DNA of 64,000 nucleotides from Megamerina dolium (GCA_963854835.1 OY978526.1:91028140-91092139), one strand, 5' to 3'; shown: positions 12,160 to 24,664, counted from the stretch's first letter. Program-made: numbers and translations. Notes: generated from the sequence alone by a model not told the origin.

Positions 12160-13592
12160 TCAATAACCTCACTGAGACCAATATTAGGTGTAAATGGGCG
12201 GTGGGAGCAAAATGGGGTTTAAAACCCCAAGTAGTACACTGGTTATACACGATGGTAGTAAGACTAATTTTAACATACAGCATTCTAGTCTGGTGGCCGG
12301 TCCATAATAAAAGCAGCGTGGTTAGGCGTATGGAATGCATTCAGAAGGCAGCAAGTTTATGCGTTAGCGGAGCTCTCAGGACAACTCTCACAGCGGCAAT
12401 GAATGTTATGCTGCATCTTCTGCCGATTGACCTGTACGGACAGCAACTAGCAGTAAAATCGGACTTGAAACTAAGGGAACTATCTCTTCTAGCCACTAAT
12501 TTAGGGGGGCACTCTGCTATCCTAGAAAAGTTTACATTCATCCCCAGGACCACTGACTTTTGTAGTTCGGTGGAACTGTAGGTAGAAAAGCCATTCACCA
12601 CAATCATCAATTCAAGAGAAGACTGGGATGGCAAAATAGATTGTACCGGTAAGGTCGTCATATGTACAAATGGATCTACTGTACTGGGGTGTCTACTCCA
12701 AGGAACTAGGCACATATTCCTTCCGTTTGCCGGACTATTGTAGTGTATTTCAGGCTGAAATCTTAGCCATCAAAGAAGCGCTATTAATTGTCAAGAAATA
12801 TGTTCCTACCACAAAAGAAATTAATATCTACTCTGACAGTCAGTCTGCTCTGAGAACATAACACTGATTGTTATGTCATTGTTATGACATTCATCCAAGA
12901 CAGTGATTGAATGTCATGAACTATTAACTGAGCTTTCGAAATATTTTAGCATAACTCTGTCTTGGGTACCCGGCCATAGGGGTAACTGCATATTGAGGGT
13001 AACTGCAAGGCGGATGAATTGGCAAGGCAAGCTACGACAATGCCACTCCACCAGGACAAGGCGTTGGTCCCAATACCATTGACAACTTGCAAGTTACTAA
13101 TAGATAGGTTTACCATCGATGTCGCTAACACGCGTTGGAGACAAACCCCATAACTGTTTAACTAGTAGGCTAACGTGGCCGGAATGGAGCTGAAGTCGAA
13201 CTAAGCTACTTTTTTGGCTGGACACAAGAAGAACAATTGTGGTTCTAACTAGCCAGCAATTGCATTCTCGGTGAGCACGCAAATAGACTAGTTGCACCTT
13301 TTTACGACTATTGTAGAAGCTGGCAGGATTGTTGAAGCGGAAGAAACCGTAGAACACTTTCTGTGCGGATGCATGGCTCTGTGCAGGAGGAGGTTCAATA
13401 CGCTCGGAATCGACTCTCTTGACAGCATCACGGAAGTTGCAAATATAAAACTAACAAAGATTATTTCGTTCGTTAAATCCACAGGATGGTTTAGAGAAGA
13501 CCGAGAGGGATAAGGATAAGTTTCTGTGGTATTACAATGGGCCTTCAAATCGCCTAAGTGCGTAGCAGGACAGTCACTCTACCTACCTACCT
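12160..13592 (+). mobile_element. Non-LTR retrotransposon, RT end plus RNase H plus zinc-binding tail, 5'-truncated
   Basis: The plus strand encodes, in order, the post-catalytic reverse transcriptase region (KWGLKPQVVHWLYTMVVRLI at about 12210, then VVRRMECIQKAA), an RNase H domain (about 12655-13075: TNGS, SVFQAEILAIKEALLI, YSDSQSAL, WVPGHRGN, ADELARQA), and a C-terminal cysteine/histidine segment (about 13330-13500: EETVEHFLCGCMAL). Several frame breaks separate these parts. The RNase H metal-binding Asp of the usual TDGS motif reads Asn here. The catalytic palm of the reverse transcriptase is missing. The 3' end runs into a CTAC repeat tail at about 13578-13593. LINE clades with RNase H include I, Loa, Outcast and R1-type relatives; I cannot choose among them. 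Confidence 0.8.
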
Positions 13593-13800
13593 ACTTACAT
13601 AGGTTTTGATTTTATAAATCGCCCCTTCCATTGGCACAAAAAAAGCGGTGTGCTTTTTCATTGGTTTGTAGCCTAGCATTACTTTCTCCCCTGCTGTTAT
13701 ATAGGTTTCGTTTCGGGGTTATTTTTTTCGCAAACAGGACCCATTTGGTCCCAATTATGGATGCCAGAACGTTTTTTAACGTCTCAGTGAATTTGTAAAC

Positions 13801-14365
13801 ATGGAAAAAATTGGTCACCGTTACGTAATTCAATACTTTCATTTGAAAAATCTCAGTCCAACGAATATTAAAGCCGAACTAGATTCTACTCTGGGGGAGA
13901 GTTAAGAAAATCCACAAAATGGTATTGGATGATCGCCGGCTGAAGGTGCGTGAACTAGGTATATTGACCGAAAATTTGGAGATGAAAAAGCTGTGTGCAA
14001 GATGGGTGCCGTGTTTGCTTACAATAGAACATCCGCTATTGCGATGGCCAAAATCAATGAGTTAAAGCTCGAATTGCTTCAGCACACACCATATTCGCCA
14101 GATTTATATTCTGCGGATTATTTTCTATTTTCAAATTTGAAAAAATTGCTTGGTGGTAGAAGATTTGCAAACAATTAAAAGGTGGAGTCTGCGGTAGATG
14201 GCTATTTTAATGAGCTAGACAGTTCATACTATAAACAGGGTATCGAAGCTATAGAATATCGCTGGGAAAAGTGTAATAAGCTAAAAGGAGATTATGTAGA
14301 GAAATAAAGAAAAATTTTTCCAAATTTGTTGCTTTCTTTGTTAGGTCGGGTAGTTCTGGGACCGC
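13801..14365 (+). mobile_element. Internally deleted mariner
   Basis: The ATG at 13801 opens a mariner N-terminus (IGHRYVIQYFHLKNLSPTNI), which reaches a TAA near 13905. Pieces of the helix-turn-helix part follow (KIHKMVLDDRRLKVREL near 13907) up to LCARWVP. At about 14015 the text jumps to the C-terminal region (AMAKINELKLELLQHTPYSP, then NLKKLLGGRRFANN). The whole middle of the enzyme, including the first two catalytic acidic residues, is gone. It ends GDYVEK before the stop near 14305. The right end TTTCTTTGTTAGGTCGGG...GGGACCGCCCT matches 6840-6895. Confidence 0.8.
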
Positions 14366-15357
14366 CCTCGTAGCATATGACGTAAACAATTTTTTTGTTT
14401 CGGACACCGTATAATATGTTCTCGCCTGTGAACATACATACCCTCTGTGAAACCATCACTAGAATAAATTATTATATTTGTAAATACAATAGTACTTCTG
14501 TATATGGAGACATACACTCTATTGTCCAATATAAACGAGGCAAGCAAAATCTGCACAGATAAGCTACTTTAGATACTCTATCATAGTCATCGTATTTTTT
14601 CAGTCTTATTTCTATGTCCCTTGTACCTGCCTTCCCCTTCTACCGGCACTACTTGCCAACATTTTGATTTTTTAAATTTTATATTATTTTTATACCTTCT
14701 GCAACATTATTTTAACGTGTTATAAGGGAAGTAACGTATTAGAACACATAGCACACGGCAGAACACAGTATAGCACAGACGACAATGAACAGCAACGACC
14801 CATGACGACTCAAGATACCAAAATTAACAACAACAGTACTCGTAACAGCAACAGTAGCAACGACAATATCATTAAATGCTACTGTTGGTGCTGCTGTTGC
14901 AAAAAAGTGTGAATGACTTGAGTGCGTCAGCACTAGCGACGGCACTAAAATGCGGCGTCGCACAGTGTAACGAGTTTATATACATAAATATATATATCGA
15001 ATAATAAAAAATAGCAAATATTGTTCAATTTGAATTATTGTAAATTTAATTCACATAACCATGTTAGTCAAAGTGAACTTCTAATCGAAAGTTGATCAAG
15101 ATTATCGGGCTGCCACGATCATGCAAAACATTCGTAAATATTTTAATTAAATTAGACTAAACCAAATTTAGTTTGACCTTTTTACAAATCAATTTTTTTT
15201 TTCAAATTATCAGTAAGCGCTCTATTCACAAAAAGGGAGCGAGATGCCCCGCCCCCGTTCAAGTGATTTATAATTGCCGAAATAATAAGGGTATAGCAAT
15301 AAGTTTATAATTAACGCTAACAGAAGCAAACATGCTCACCTCGACATGCATTAGAAT
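14366..15357. other. No gene recognised
   Basis: Mixed AT-rich sequence with a CAA/CAG-rich patch at about 14780-14880 of the kind often seen in fly introns and UTRs. No splice-linked coding frame is visible. Confidence 0.45.
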
Positions 15358-15705
15358 GCAAAAATTAATTATAAAAAAAATAAATATGTGGCACTTAAAG
15401 CCCCAAAGGGCTCATTGGCCGAGCTTCTCTTCCATTACTGTTGTGCGTCTTAAATTTTGGACAATATTAGAAGGGACCTACTTATTTTAGCCGGTTTCGA
15501 ACGGCAGAACACTTGTGACATAACTTTTTGTGAGCTTTGTCACAGAGTTCTTTTAGAAGCTTTTTCATGGCAAGTTGTTACGGTCGGAAGAATTGCCAAT
15601 TGCTTGCCGACAGGTGGGTACCGTTAGAAAGAATAATCTTATCGATATTACCTACAGAACAGAAGGCGAACACACTAACCACTGAACTACGGCAAAAATT
15701 AATTA
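15358..15705 (-). mobile_element. tRNA-derived SINE, minus strand, full length
   Basis: Reading the minus strand gives the tRNA-like head (GCCGTAGTTCAGTGG, with one A-box change), a partly lost B-box region, the body with CACCTGTCGGCAAGCAATTG, and the end GGGGCTTTAAGTGCCACATA followed by a T-rich tail. GCAAAAATTAATTA occurs at both sides, at 15358-15371 and 15692-15705. At least twelve of those bases are a target duplication, as the first GC may belong to the element. The stretch from head to body has lost roughly 30 bases around the B box. Confidence 0.85.
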
Positions 15706-16048
15706 CTTCAATATAAAATCAGGAAGTGTATTAGTATTAGTATTCGGTAATCGGTTTTTTTTAAGGTCAAATAGTTGAGAACTGTATTTGGTTGTTTATT
15801 TTGTCAAAGCTTTTTTTAAACCCCTTCTATTTGAAATATTTTACAATGGAACTGCATTAAAATACTTTTCTCTATTTTGATCGCTCTCGTTACACTGTGC
15901 ATCGTTGTCACATGTTCTGCATGCGTTTATTTTTTTTTTTTTTTTGAATGAATTGGTGTCTGTGTTTGCGAATGTATGTATATATTATGTTAGATTTTCA
16001 CCATAATTTATAGCGCCGCATTGAATAAAACTTTTCTGGTCGCTGTTC

Positions 16049-16079
<31 letters not shown>

Positions 16080-16340
16080 AGTTTTATAATTTTCTCTTCT
16101 TTCTTTTAGTTATGTCGCTTTGCCATGCACGGGATGAATAGCTATGTATGTGCTTACATATGGGCATTTTCTGGGTTATGAATGGGACATTCGTGTGCAT
16201 AAATTGTAGAAACGAAAAAATGAAAAGATCTAATACAAATTGTGTAGCGTACTAGATGAGTACTACATATGCATATTTAAAGAGAAAATTGGATACAATG
16301 TAGTGGATGATTTCAAAATAAGAACCAATATACAAATTGT
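15706..16340. other. No gene recognised; GTT microsatellite
   Basis: AT-rich sequence with GTT units at 16051-16079. No supported gene. Confidence 0.5.
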
Positions 16341-16343
16341 ATA

Positions 16344-16790
16344 TTGTATATACAGGGTATGCCATCTTATATGTCGATAGATGAACATTTGAATAATTTT
16401 GACATTTATAAGCTGATTGACGTGAGTAGGCAGTTTTTTGAAATGTCAACTCGGTGCAATTTTAACCATGAAAGCGCTGAAATAGTAATTATCATCGTGT
16501 TAACACAACATGCATATCGTCGAAAATATTATGGTGAACAAACACACCAACATTACTCGTCTGACAACATTATGCATCATTTGGTCCCGAATTTTGACAG
16601 TGGGAGATCGCCCACATGCCGTTCGTTAACGTCCAAGACATTCCAATCAATTTGTTGAAGCGGTAAGGAAGTGTAACCGAGAACCCAATTGTGACGTATC
16701 GTCATCGCGCTCAGCATTTTAGCGTATGGACAGTTCACATCGCTTGAAATACGATGAAATATCCAAATGGCGACATAAAAGGAGATTCGA
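16344..16790 (+). mobile_element. Tc1-like transposase relic, N-terminal part
   Basis: In broken plus-strand frames the text reads HHLVPNFDSG, VGDRPHAVR, FVEAVRK and VTENPIVTYRHRAQHF. That pattern (a K-F-G segment, then EAVR...ENP...RRAQ) is the second DNA-binding helix-turn-helix part of the Tc1-like family whose C-terminal ends lie at 9800-10222 and 57123-57365. At least two frame shifts are needed to read it through. Confidence 0.5.
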
Positions 16791-16799
16791 TAAAATATT

Positions 16800-17640
<841 letters not shown>

Positions 17641-17644
17641 TTTA

Positions 17645-17957
17645 GGTTACGTTGCATCTCTTCCAGTTGTGCGTGTTAAATTTGGACAACATTAGAAGGG
17701 ACCTACTTATATTAGCCGGTTCCGAACGGCAGAACTCTTGTGACATCACTTTAACTTAGTTTTGTCACAAAGCTCTTTCAAAAAGCATTTTTGGCAAATT
17801 GTTTCTGGCGGAAAAATTGCCAATTCTTGCCGGCAGGTGGGTACCGTTCGAAAAAAAAATATTTTCGATATTAAATTTTGTTATGCCTCAGCCGGGAATT
17901 GAACCCACGACCTACAGATCAGAAGGCCAACGCACTAACCACTGAGCTATGGCACCC
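17645..17957 (-). mobile_element. tRNA-derived SINE, minus strand
   Basis: The minus strand starts at about 17957 with GGGTGCCATAGCTCAGTGG (A box). It continues with ATCTGTAGGTCGTGGGTTCA (B box start) and the body CACCTGCCGGCAAG, and stops at AACTGGAAGAGATGC, so the last 40 or so bases and the T tail are missing. The head abuts a second, worn SINE copy at 17960. Confidence 0.85.
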
Positions 17958-18140
17958 ACACTTGGACAATATTAGAAGGGACCTACTTATATTAGCCGAA
18001 ACGACAGAACTCTTGTGACATCACGTTTTATGATCTTTGTCACAGAGTTCCTTAAAAAGCATTTTCGTCGACAGGCGGGCAACGTTCGAAAGAAATTGTT
18101 CTTCGATATTAAAATTGCCTCAGTCGTACAGCTAATGTAG
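17958..18140 (-). mobile_element. tRNA-derived SINE, worn partial copy
   Basis: The minus strand carries the SINE body in the same direction as the preceding copy (GTCCCTTCTAATATTGTCCAA, read toward higher coordinates as its complement). It has lost most of the GAACCGGC block and a segment around the CGGCAAGCAATTGG block. The tRNA-like head is reduced to AGGCAATTTTAATATCGAAG. Together with 17645-17957 it forms a second in-line SINE pair. Confidence 0.7.
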
Positions 18141-19950
18141 CGACTTGAACTCCAAAAAAGTTGGTTTACTTAGATATATTGCAAGTTTATATTTTTTCTT
18201 TTGAAAAAAAATTCAAAAACAAAAAAATATTTTAAACAACTCTGTCGTTTTTTTTTTATTAAAATGTTTGATTTGAGTGTCAATTTGAAAACAGAATTTT
18301 GATTATTTTAAAATTTATTGCTGGCAACTCTGTCTTCTATTATCTCGCTCTCTCTCTCACTTTCTACATCGTTTTCTCTCTTTGTATTCATTTAATATTT
18401 TCTTTCTCCATCTACATCTAATTGTACAATATTATTTACTTAAAATGTACATATGTTAATATTTAAATATATAAATGTGCGTGCGTATTTATATAATCAA
18501 CTACTTGTACTATTATTTCTCATCTACATATAGGTACTTTGGCTATTTTACAATTCCTTCAATGCGATTTCCCATCATTTTCACCTCCACCTTACCACTC
18601 TACAAACTGACTACTTCCGTTTATGGTTATGTTCTATGCCATTCCTATGTCCGTCTATATGTAGGTACGTGAATAACATACGTATGTACCTATGTATATA
18701 TCAATGTGACAGCAAATTTGTTTGCATATGTGTATGCTGTTCGTTTCTCATTTGTTCCTTCTCTCATTATGTACATTATGTACGATGTAAATACGAATAC
18801 ATTATACCACCATATGCCACCTTCCATCAACCACCCACTGGGTGATTGTTGTTGACTAGTTAACTCTATGGCTGACTGACTAAAATACCATTATTCAGAA
18901 TTCTCAATGCGTCAATAGTAAGCAGCAGTTGTCTACTCTTGATGCGTTATTCTTTACGCTCTGCTCTTTATTTTGCTCTTCATTGTAGTAGGTAGTTTGC
19001 AACCCCCTTTCCTCTCATTTGTCTAGCTTCGGATTATTATACTAATTTCATCTGCCAACATAGTCGCACATACAATATTATATGTATCTCTCGTTGCCTC
19101 ACAGGTACTCATATATGTATGTATATTCGAGCGGGTCATATTGGTAAAGCGAAAAAATCGTGACAAATCGTATAACAAAAACTGAAACTACCGTTGATTC
19201 TAAAGTCTATTTGCATAAGAAACTATGGGTCTAAAGTAAATTTTTAACTCCCCCATTTTCGCAAATAAAAATATTTATTTCCATACAAAACATTTTATTT
19301 TATTACTTTTACGACCTGATACAATTTGACCTGCTCTACTGTATGCCCAGTGAGAAAGGGTTGCGTTATGATGATTCTTATTGATGAAATTTTTTACCCT
19401 TTGGCAACTAAATAGTTAATCTTTATCAAGAATAAAAGTTTTCCATTAATTTTTAATTGTTTATTATTTACACTTAATAAAAAGTTTGATTCTTTTATTT
19501 TTAGGAATTTCATATTTTTTTGGAATACTTAGGAAAGTAGATAATATTTAATGAATTCTTGAATTAGAAAGATTTAGTTACCAATGATATGAGGAATTTT
19601 GTTTTATGCAGTTGCATTAAAGAATTCATTCACTATAAGATACGCGAAAGAGTTGCTATTAAATCTCATCTCCTCGCTTACCCCATCTATGCATGTGTCA
19701 TGCAGCAGTTTGCGATGACGTCATAATATTGAAATTCAGCAAAACTCTAAACAATCGTTTGTAGGGAAATTTGCTTAACTCTTTTGCTGCCATTTCTAAC
19801 ATCTTCCAACTTTGTAGCCTGTTTTATTTTATAACGTTGAGTGAAGAGACAGTGTGTCGCCAAACAACCAAGTGAGAAATATATTTTTTACTGGTGATAA
19901 TTATGCACCGAATATATCGATCAGTTATATATCGTTAGAAATGTTTTGTC
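18141..19950. other. No gene recognised
   Basis: AT-rich with CT-rich patches (18340-18420) and many short TACATA repeats. Small open frames at 18475-18672 and 18636-18845 overlap in different frames and have no family features. Confidence 0.5.
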
Positions 19951-19959
19951 AAAAACATG

Positions 19960-20885
19960 AACAAAATATGTCTATCTGTATATACATCTGAAGCTGTTCA
20001 CTCCAGAACCAATTTCGTGAGGGTCGTCCAAAATCGGTCATTGTGCCAGAAACCATCGATGCTGTGCATGAACTGATAATGAAAGATCGTCATGTGACAT
20101 ACCGTGATATAGAGGCATCCTTGGGCATTAGTTCCACCGCCGTGCATTCGATATTGCATGAATATTTAGCTGACATAAAGATTTATTCTCGTTGGATCTC
20201 GCATAAATTAACAATCGCTCAAAAAAAGGGCTCGTGTCGATTGGTCCAAAGAAATGATAAAAAAAAATTCGATCGCGGTGCTTCAAAAGACTTTTATAAG
20301 ATCGTAACAAATCATGAATATATGCGTATGAGCCCGAAACAAAACATCAATCGACCGTGTGGATCTTCCAAGACGAGCCAAACCAAACAAAAGTTGTTCT
20401 GGCCCTCAGCATATCGAAGAAAATGGTCATTGCCTGTTTCTTCGGCAAAACTGGTCATGTAGCTATTGTGCCGTTAGAACAATGTAGAACTATCAATTCT
20501 GAATGGTACACAACTATTTGTTTGCCAGAAGTAGTTCAATGAAATAAGGAAAAACAACCGCCGACGCAGCATCATTCTTCACCATGATAATGCAAATTCT
20601 CACACATCGGCTCAAACCATCGCGACCAAAACATCGAATTAATGGGTGATCCGCCGTACAGCCATTATTTGGCCCCCAATGACTTCTTTTTATTGCCGCA
20701 CATTAAAAAAAATTGCGTGGTCATATTTTGGATCGCTTCGACAATTGGTTTGAGCGCATGCAAAAGTGTATAAATCTTCATGGGGAATACTTAAAACTGT
20801 TGGACTGTTTTCCTTAGACGCAGAACTGTAGCACTGCAGAAACATGTCGATTTTAACTTTGACTATAACTAAGTGCAAATGTGTT
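19960..20885 (+). mobile_element. Mariner relic, second subfamily
   Basis: From about 20010 the plus strand reads FREGRPKSVIVPETIDAVHE and then LIMKDRHVTYRDIEASLGIS, the paired helix-turn-helix N-terminus of a mariner transposase. HKLTIAQKK, FDRGASKDFYKIVT and, in another frame, VACFFGKTGHVAIVPLEQ follow. LHHDNANSHTSAQT and GDPPYSHYLAPNDFF come near 20575-20690, and FDNWFERMQKCINLHGEY ends it. The TGDE motif holding the first catalytic Asp has become TNHE. At least five frame breaks are present. This is a different subfamily from the one at 3513. Confidence 0.82.
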
Positions 20886-20919
20886 TTATTTTTTCATATT
20901 TTTTCTACATCTGATCTGC

Positions 20920-21200
20920 ATAAACGCTAATAAAAGCTAATCGCATCGGATATCAGAGAGCGAAAATGGAGGTGACTCGGCCATACACTGCGAAAAAGTG
21001 GTACCGATTTAGGCATTAGACTGGAACCCACAGGGACAATGCAGAAAAGGCAAACCCAAAGGCTCCTGGCGACGCTGTGTCGAAGATGAGATGAAAGCCG
21101 TGTACAAAAACTTAACCTGGCAGAGAGTAAAGGCAAAAGCAGTAAACCGAAACGACTGGAAAAATTTTACTTTGACCCTATGCTCCGCAATGGAATTAAC
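20920..21200 (+). mobile_element. Non-LTR retrotransposon C-terminal relic
   Basis: A plus-strand frame with one or two breaks reads LDWNPQGQCRKGKPKGSWRRCVED, then DEMKAVYKNLTWQRVKAKAV and NRNDWKNFTLTLCS. The GKPKGSWRR and NDW patterns are typical of the last part of insect LINE pol proteins. It differs in sequence from the relic at 8930-9330 and is a separate family. Confidence 0.6.
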
Positions 21201-23370
21201 GGATAAATTATGATGATTATTATTATTACATATTCCCTTTTAGATTAATTTCGTTCGTTTCGATACTTCCTTTTCACTTTCGCGCTCTCGTCACTATTCG
21301 TGAACACTTCCAATTAGTGATGTGTTACCATCGGTTTTCCTGACAACATTATGGAAGTGGAACTTTCTTCCACTCTGTGTTTTATTACGTACCTACAATT
21401 TTATCAATTCATAACAAAAGTAAATGGGTACTTGTTATGGCGCAGCAACATATGAAATATCCTTATCATATGCCGTTTTTAACTCGCAGCCCTCCAAAAA
21501 AAATTAATTTGGATGTCACGAAGCAGAGTGGTCAGATTTTATGAACTTTGGGTCGTTGAATGCGAATCCGTGGTCGGACTACGTTTCGACCATTCAAACT
21601 TCCAAAAATATCTCTTTTTTATCTGTTTGCCAGGACTTTTGTGGTTAAAAAAAATCTGAGGGAGGTTGCGGAAATTCGACCGCGGAATTCAACAATTCAA
21701 AGTTCATAGTATGTAAGAAAGAGTAATAAGTTTTCCTTCAACCAGAGAAGAAGACAGAAGATAAGACTTAGAATTGCTATTATCGTCTTAAAAATTCGCT
21801 TAGCTAAATGTAGTTAAAACGATTTGAATGTATTGCATCGAAAAAGTGCATCGGCGAATTTTTGTTTCAAGTCAAACAATCAAGATATTTACTAGTAGTA
21901 GACACACACATGCCACGTCTGTTTTTTTTTTATGTTGCTTAGCAATAATATAAGGGTTAAAAAACCAATAACCAAAATAGTTACCCTGATGTTTTTTGAA
22001 GCAATCTAAAATACTAAAATAAAGAGCTCATTAAATTAAAAACAAATTGTTTAACGTAAAAAGGGTAATTTCGTGGATTTCTTTTAACGATGAGACAAAT
22101 AATATTTTATGCCTTTATTTTTTAGTTAAAACGGCATCTTCCTACCGGTATTCCTAATTCATTTAAAAAAGGGTTTCACCCCACCTTGGTGCGTACTTGC
22201 AACAAAACTATAGCAAATGAAAAAATATGGAGGGAAATGGAAAATGTATTGTGTTCAATCGGCTTCTAAAAAATATGGACTCTAGTCAAGTCTCGACAAA
22301 TAAATATAATATTGTATTTTACAAACAAACAAAAATAAGTTGTGTTTCAAAAGTGTTCATCGGACATTCTACATAATTATAATAATTTGCAGACGTGCAA
22401 ATCCGAATCCTATGATCAAAAACTTATATAGCTAATCCCTTTACTACTATTAGCTTCTCAAAAAAGACGTACATACCTACGTGAGCCTCGTTTTTTATCA
22501 TACAAAGAAGATGGCATAGAAAACCGGTGATGAATTGATATTGATAATATGATATTTAAGACGTAAATTGTCATTAAATGTTTTACATACTTCGTCCATC
22601 AGCTAATATTTGTCATCGGTCATATTTAGTCATTTACGATCTCAATTTTGTTTGGGTTGCCGGTGTTTAATTTTTATATTGCTACTACTATTCCAGAAGT
22701 AGCTGAGCAAAGTGATTCCTTATATAAATTGTCGATAATATTATTACACTTTAAAAATGCACTGATTTTTTGGTTTTGACCTCTTGTTTTCATCATTAAT
22801 TTAAATTAATCGTTTCTTAATAAACACAGGCGATATTACTTCATACACATTCTATGCATTGCAAATGTGCGTACACGCTTATTCACACAAGCACAATAAT
22901 CAACAAATTCACATAGTGAAAAAGCACCGTTATACATATGTGATGTTTCCTATACATATAAAAATGTATTGAATTTTCATTTTGCTGCACTTCTTTAGAT
23001 ATTCTCATGTAATATATTTTGTTATCATTGATGTCAGACCGTCGTAGCCAGAACCCGCTACTTGCACCATACACTACAACGCACTATACACAAATGATTC
23101 CTATACGAATGCAAGAAGTGTAGTTGACCTGCTGCTGTTTTCGCTGTTGTCGGTATTTCAAATTACTCTCTTCATTTTCTCTTAGGTACTCTTAAGGGAT
23201 GTATGTGCATTAAAGTGACCCCTTATTTTGCGAAATAAATGTTTCGTTGCGCATACCCTTTCGTTTGTTTAATCGAAACGTTTGGTTTGAAATTCATTTC
23301 GACACACACTGTGAATTAGTTGACGATTTTAATTTAACGTTATTCGCCGCAGAGTAATTATGGAACATAT
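21200..23370. other. No gene recognised
   Basis: AT-rich with no open frame that I can support as a gene. No inverted-repeat element was made out. Confidence 0.5.
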
Positions 23371-23373
23371 GTA

Positions 23374-24146
23374 AAGTTTGTTCGCGTAGATTACCATCAC
23401 TTTCTGTCATTAAGAGAGTAAAAACACATTACACTCTCAGAGCCAGATTCACAATAGCAAATTAACTCATAGAATAGAGTTAACTAACAGTTTAGCCACT
23501 GAATGTGAGAAAATATACAAAAAGTATTCGAACGGAGTCCTATTAGATACTTGCAAATTAACAATCACAGTACATAATTGACAGCTGAATTTTTTACTTC
23601 CATAAGTGATGGAAAGGTGGGTGCCGTAGCTCAGTGGTTAGTGTGTTCACCTTCTGATCTGTAGGTCGTGGTTCAATACCCGGCTGATGCATAACAAATT
23701 TAATATCGAAAAGATTTTTCTTTCGAACGGTACCCACCTGTCGGCAAGCAATTGGCAATTCTTCCGACAGTAAAAACTTGCCATGAAAAAGCTTCTAAAA
23801 AGAACTCTGTGACAAAGCTCAGAAAAAGTGATGTCACAAGTGTTCTGCCGTTCGGAACCGGCTAAAATAAGTAGGTCCATTCTAATACTGTCCAAAATTT
23901 AAGACGCACAACAGTAATGGAAGAGAAGCTCGGCCAATGAACCCTTTGGGGCTTTAAGTGCCACATATTTATTTTTTTTTTAAGTGATGGAAAGTGAAGG
24001 CAACAATTTTACTATCACAACCCTCAACAGCTCTCTTCAATTTTTACGCTCTCATTTTTGGATTCTCTATCACATAAATCGAGTACGCGAACGATTTCCT
24101 CTGGACAATTGTTAACAATTTTTGTTAGTTGAGCGCGAACAAACCT
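23374..24146. mobile_element. Short inverted-repeat element (family G) split by a SINE
   Basis: The left end reads AAGTTTGTTCGCGTAGATTA and the right end GCGCGAACAAACCT, so the ends are imperfect inverted repeats. The inside carries CATTAAGAGAGTAAAAACA, TGAGAAAATATAC and TTCTCTATCACATAAATCGA. All recur in inverted order at 34876-35161. No protein is encoded. A SINE interrupts it at 23617-23980. Removing the SINE and one target copy leaves about 395 bases. Confidence 0.7.
23603..23994 (+). mobile_element. tRNA-derived SINE with perfect 14-bp target duplication
   Basis: TAAGTGATGGAAAG stands at 23603-23616 and again at 23981-23994. Between them lies the most intact family member: A box TAGCTCAGTGG (23627-23637), B box GGTTCAATACC (23670-23680), and a body that includes ACGGTACCCACCTGTCGGC and GCCGTTCGGAACCGGC. 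It ends GGGGCTTTAAGTGCCACATA with a T-rich tail. The 33-base gap between the boxes suits an internal pol III promoter. The anticodon arm does not fold well, so it is not a working tRNA. The head is bounded exactly by the target copy, pointing to a recent insertion. Confidence 0.93.
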
Positions 24147-24237
24147 GTATACTTCACAATATCAAAATAAATGACAAAAATCGTCAACTTCGCCATACAC
24201 GCAGAACCGATTGCAAAATTCGAAGAGAAAATCGCCA

Positions 24238-24279
24238 CCGATTGAAAGTTGACAAAAATTTTTGTCAACTTTCAATCGG
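24238..24279. repeat. Perfect 42-base palindrome
   Basis: The 21 bases at 24238-24258 (from CCGATTGAAAGTTGAC) are followed at once by their exact reverse complement at 24259-24279, with no spacer. It sits just outside the right end of the G element. It may be the joined ends of a deleted inverted-repeat element. Confidence 0.95.
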
Positions 24280-24494
24280 GTTGCAAACCACGCCACAAAC
24301 ATATCAATCTGTTGAAAATTTAACAAATCGTTTCGATTTGTTGACAGTGTATGGCCTGCTTTAGTCTATTCATGGTGAAATGGTAAATCAAACTGATTAT
24401 AATTGATAATAGTGTTACCAGATTTGACCGTTTAATCGCTATAGGAAATGGAACCTCTAAAACACCCTTCATATATATAAATTACGCTTATAGG

Positions 24495-24664
24495 CTTCGA
24501 AGAGCCCAAAGTTTATTGGAAGGAGCCTACTGCCCGTTTCGAAAGGCAGAACCTTTGTGACATCACTTTTTTCTGAGCTTTGTGACAAAGTGTGTGTTTA
24601 TGGCAAATTCCCACTGCAGAACAAATTGCCAATTGCTTGCCGATAGGTGGACACCGTCGGCGCA
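24495..24664 (-). mobile_element. tRNA-derived SINE body fragment
   Basis: The minus strand shows CACCTATCGGCAAGCAATTG, CACAAAGCTCAGAAAA and TGATGTCACAAAGGTTCTGC, all parts of the SINE body. It lacks the tRNA-like head and the 3' tail. Confidence 0.7.

Noticed and set aside
24122..24364. 80-codon frame across the palindrome
   Set aside because: It arises from the G element end and the palindrome.
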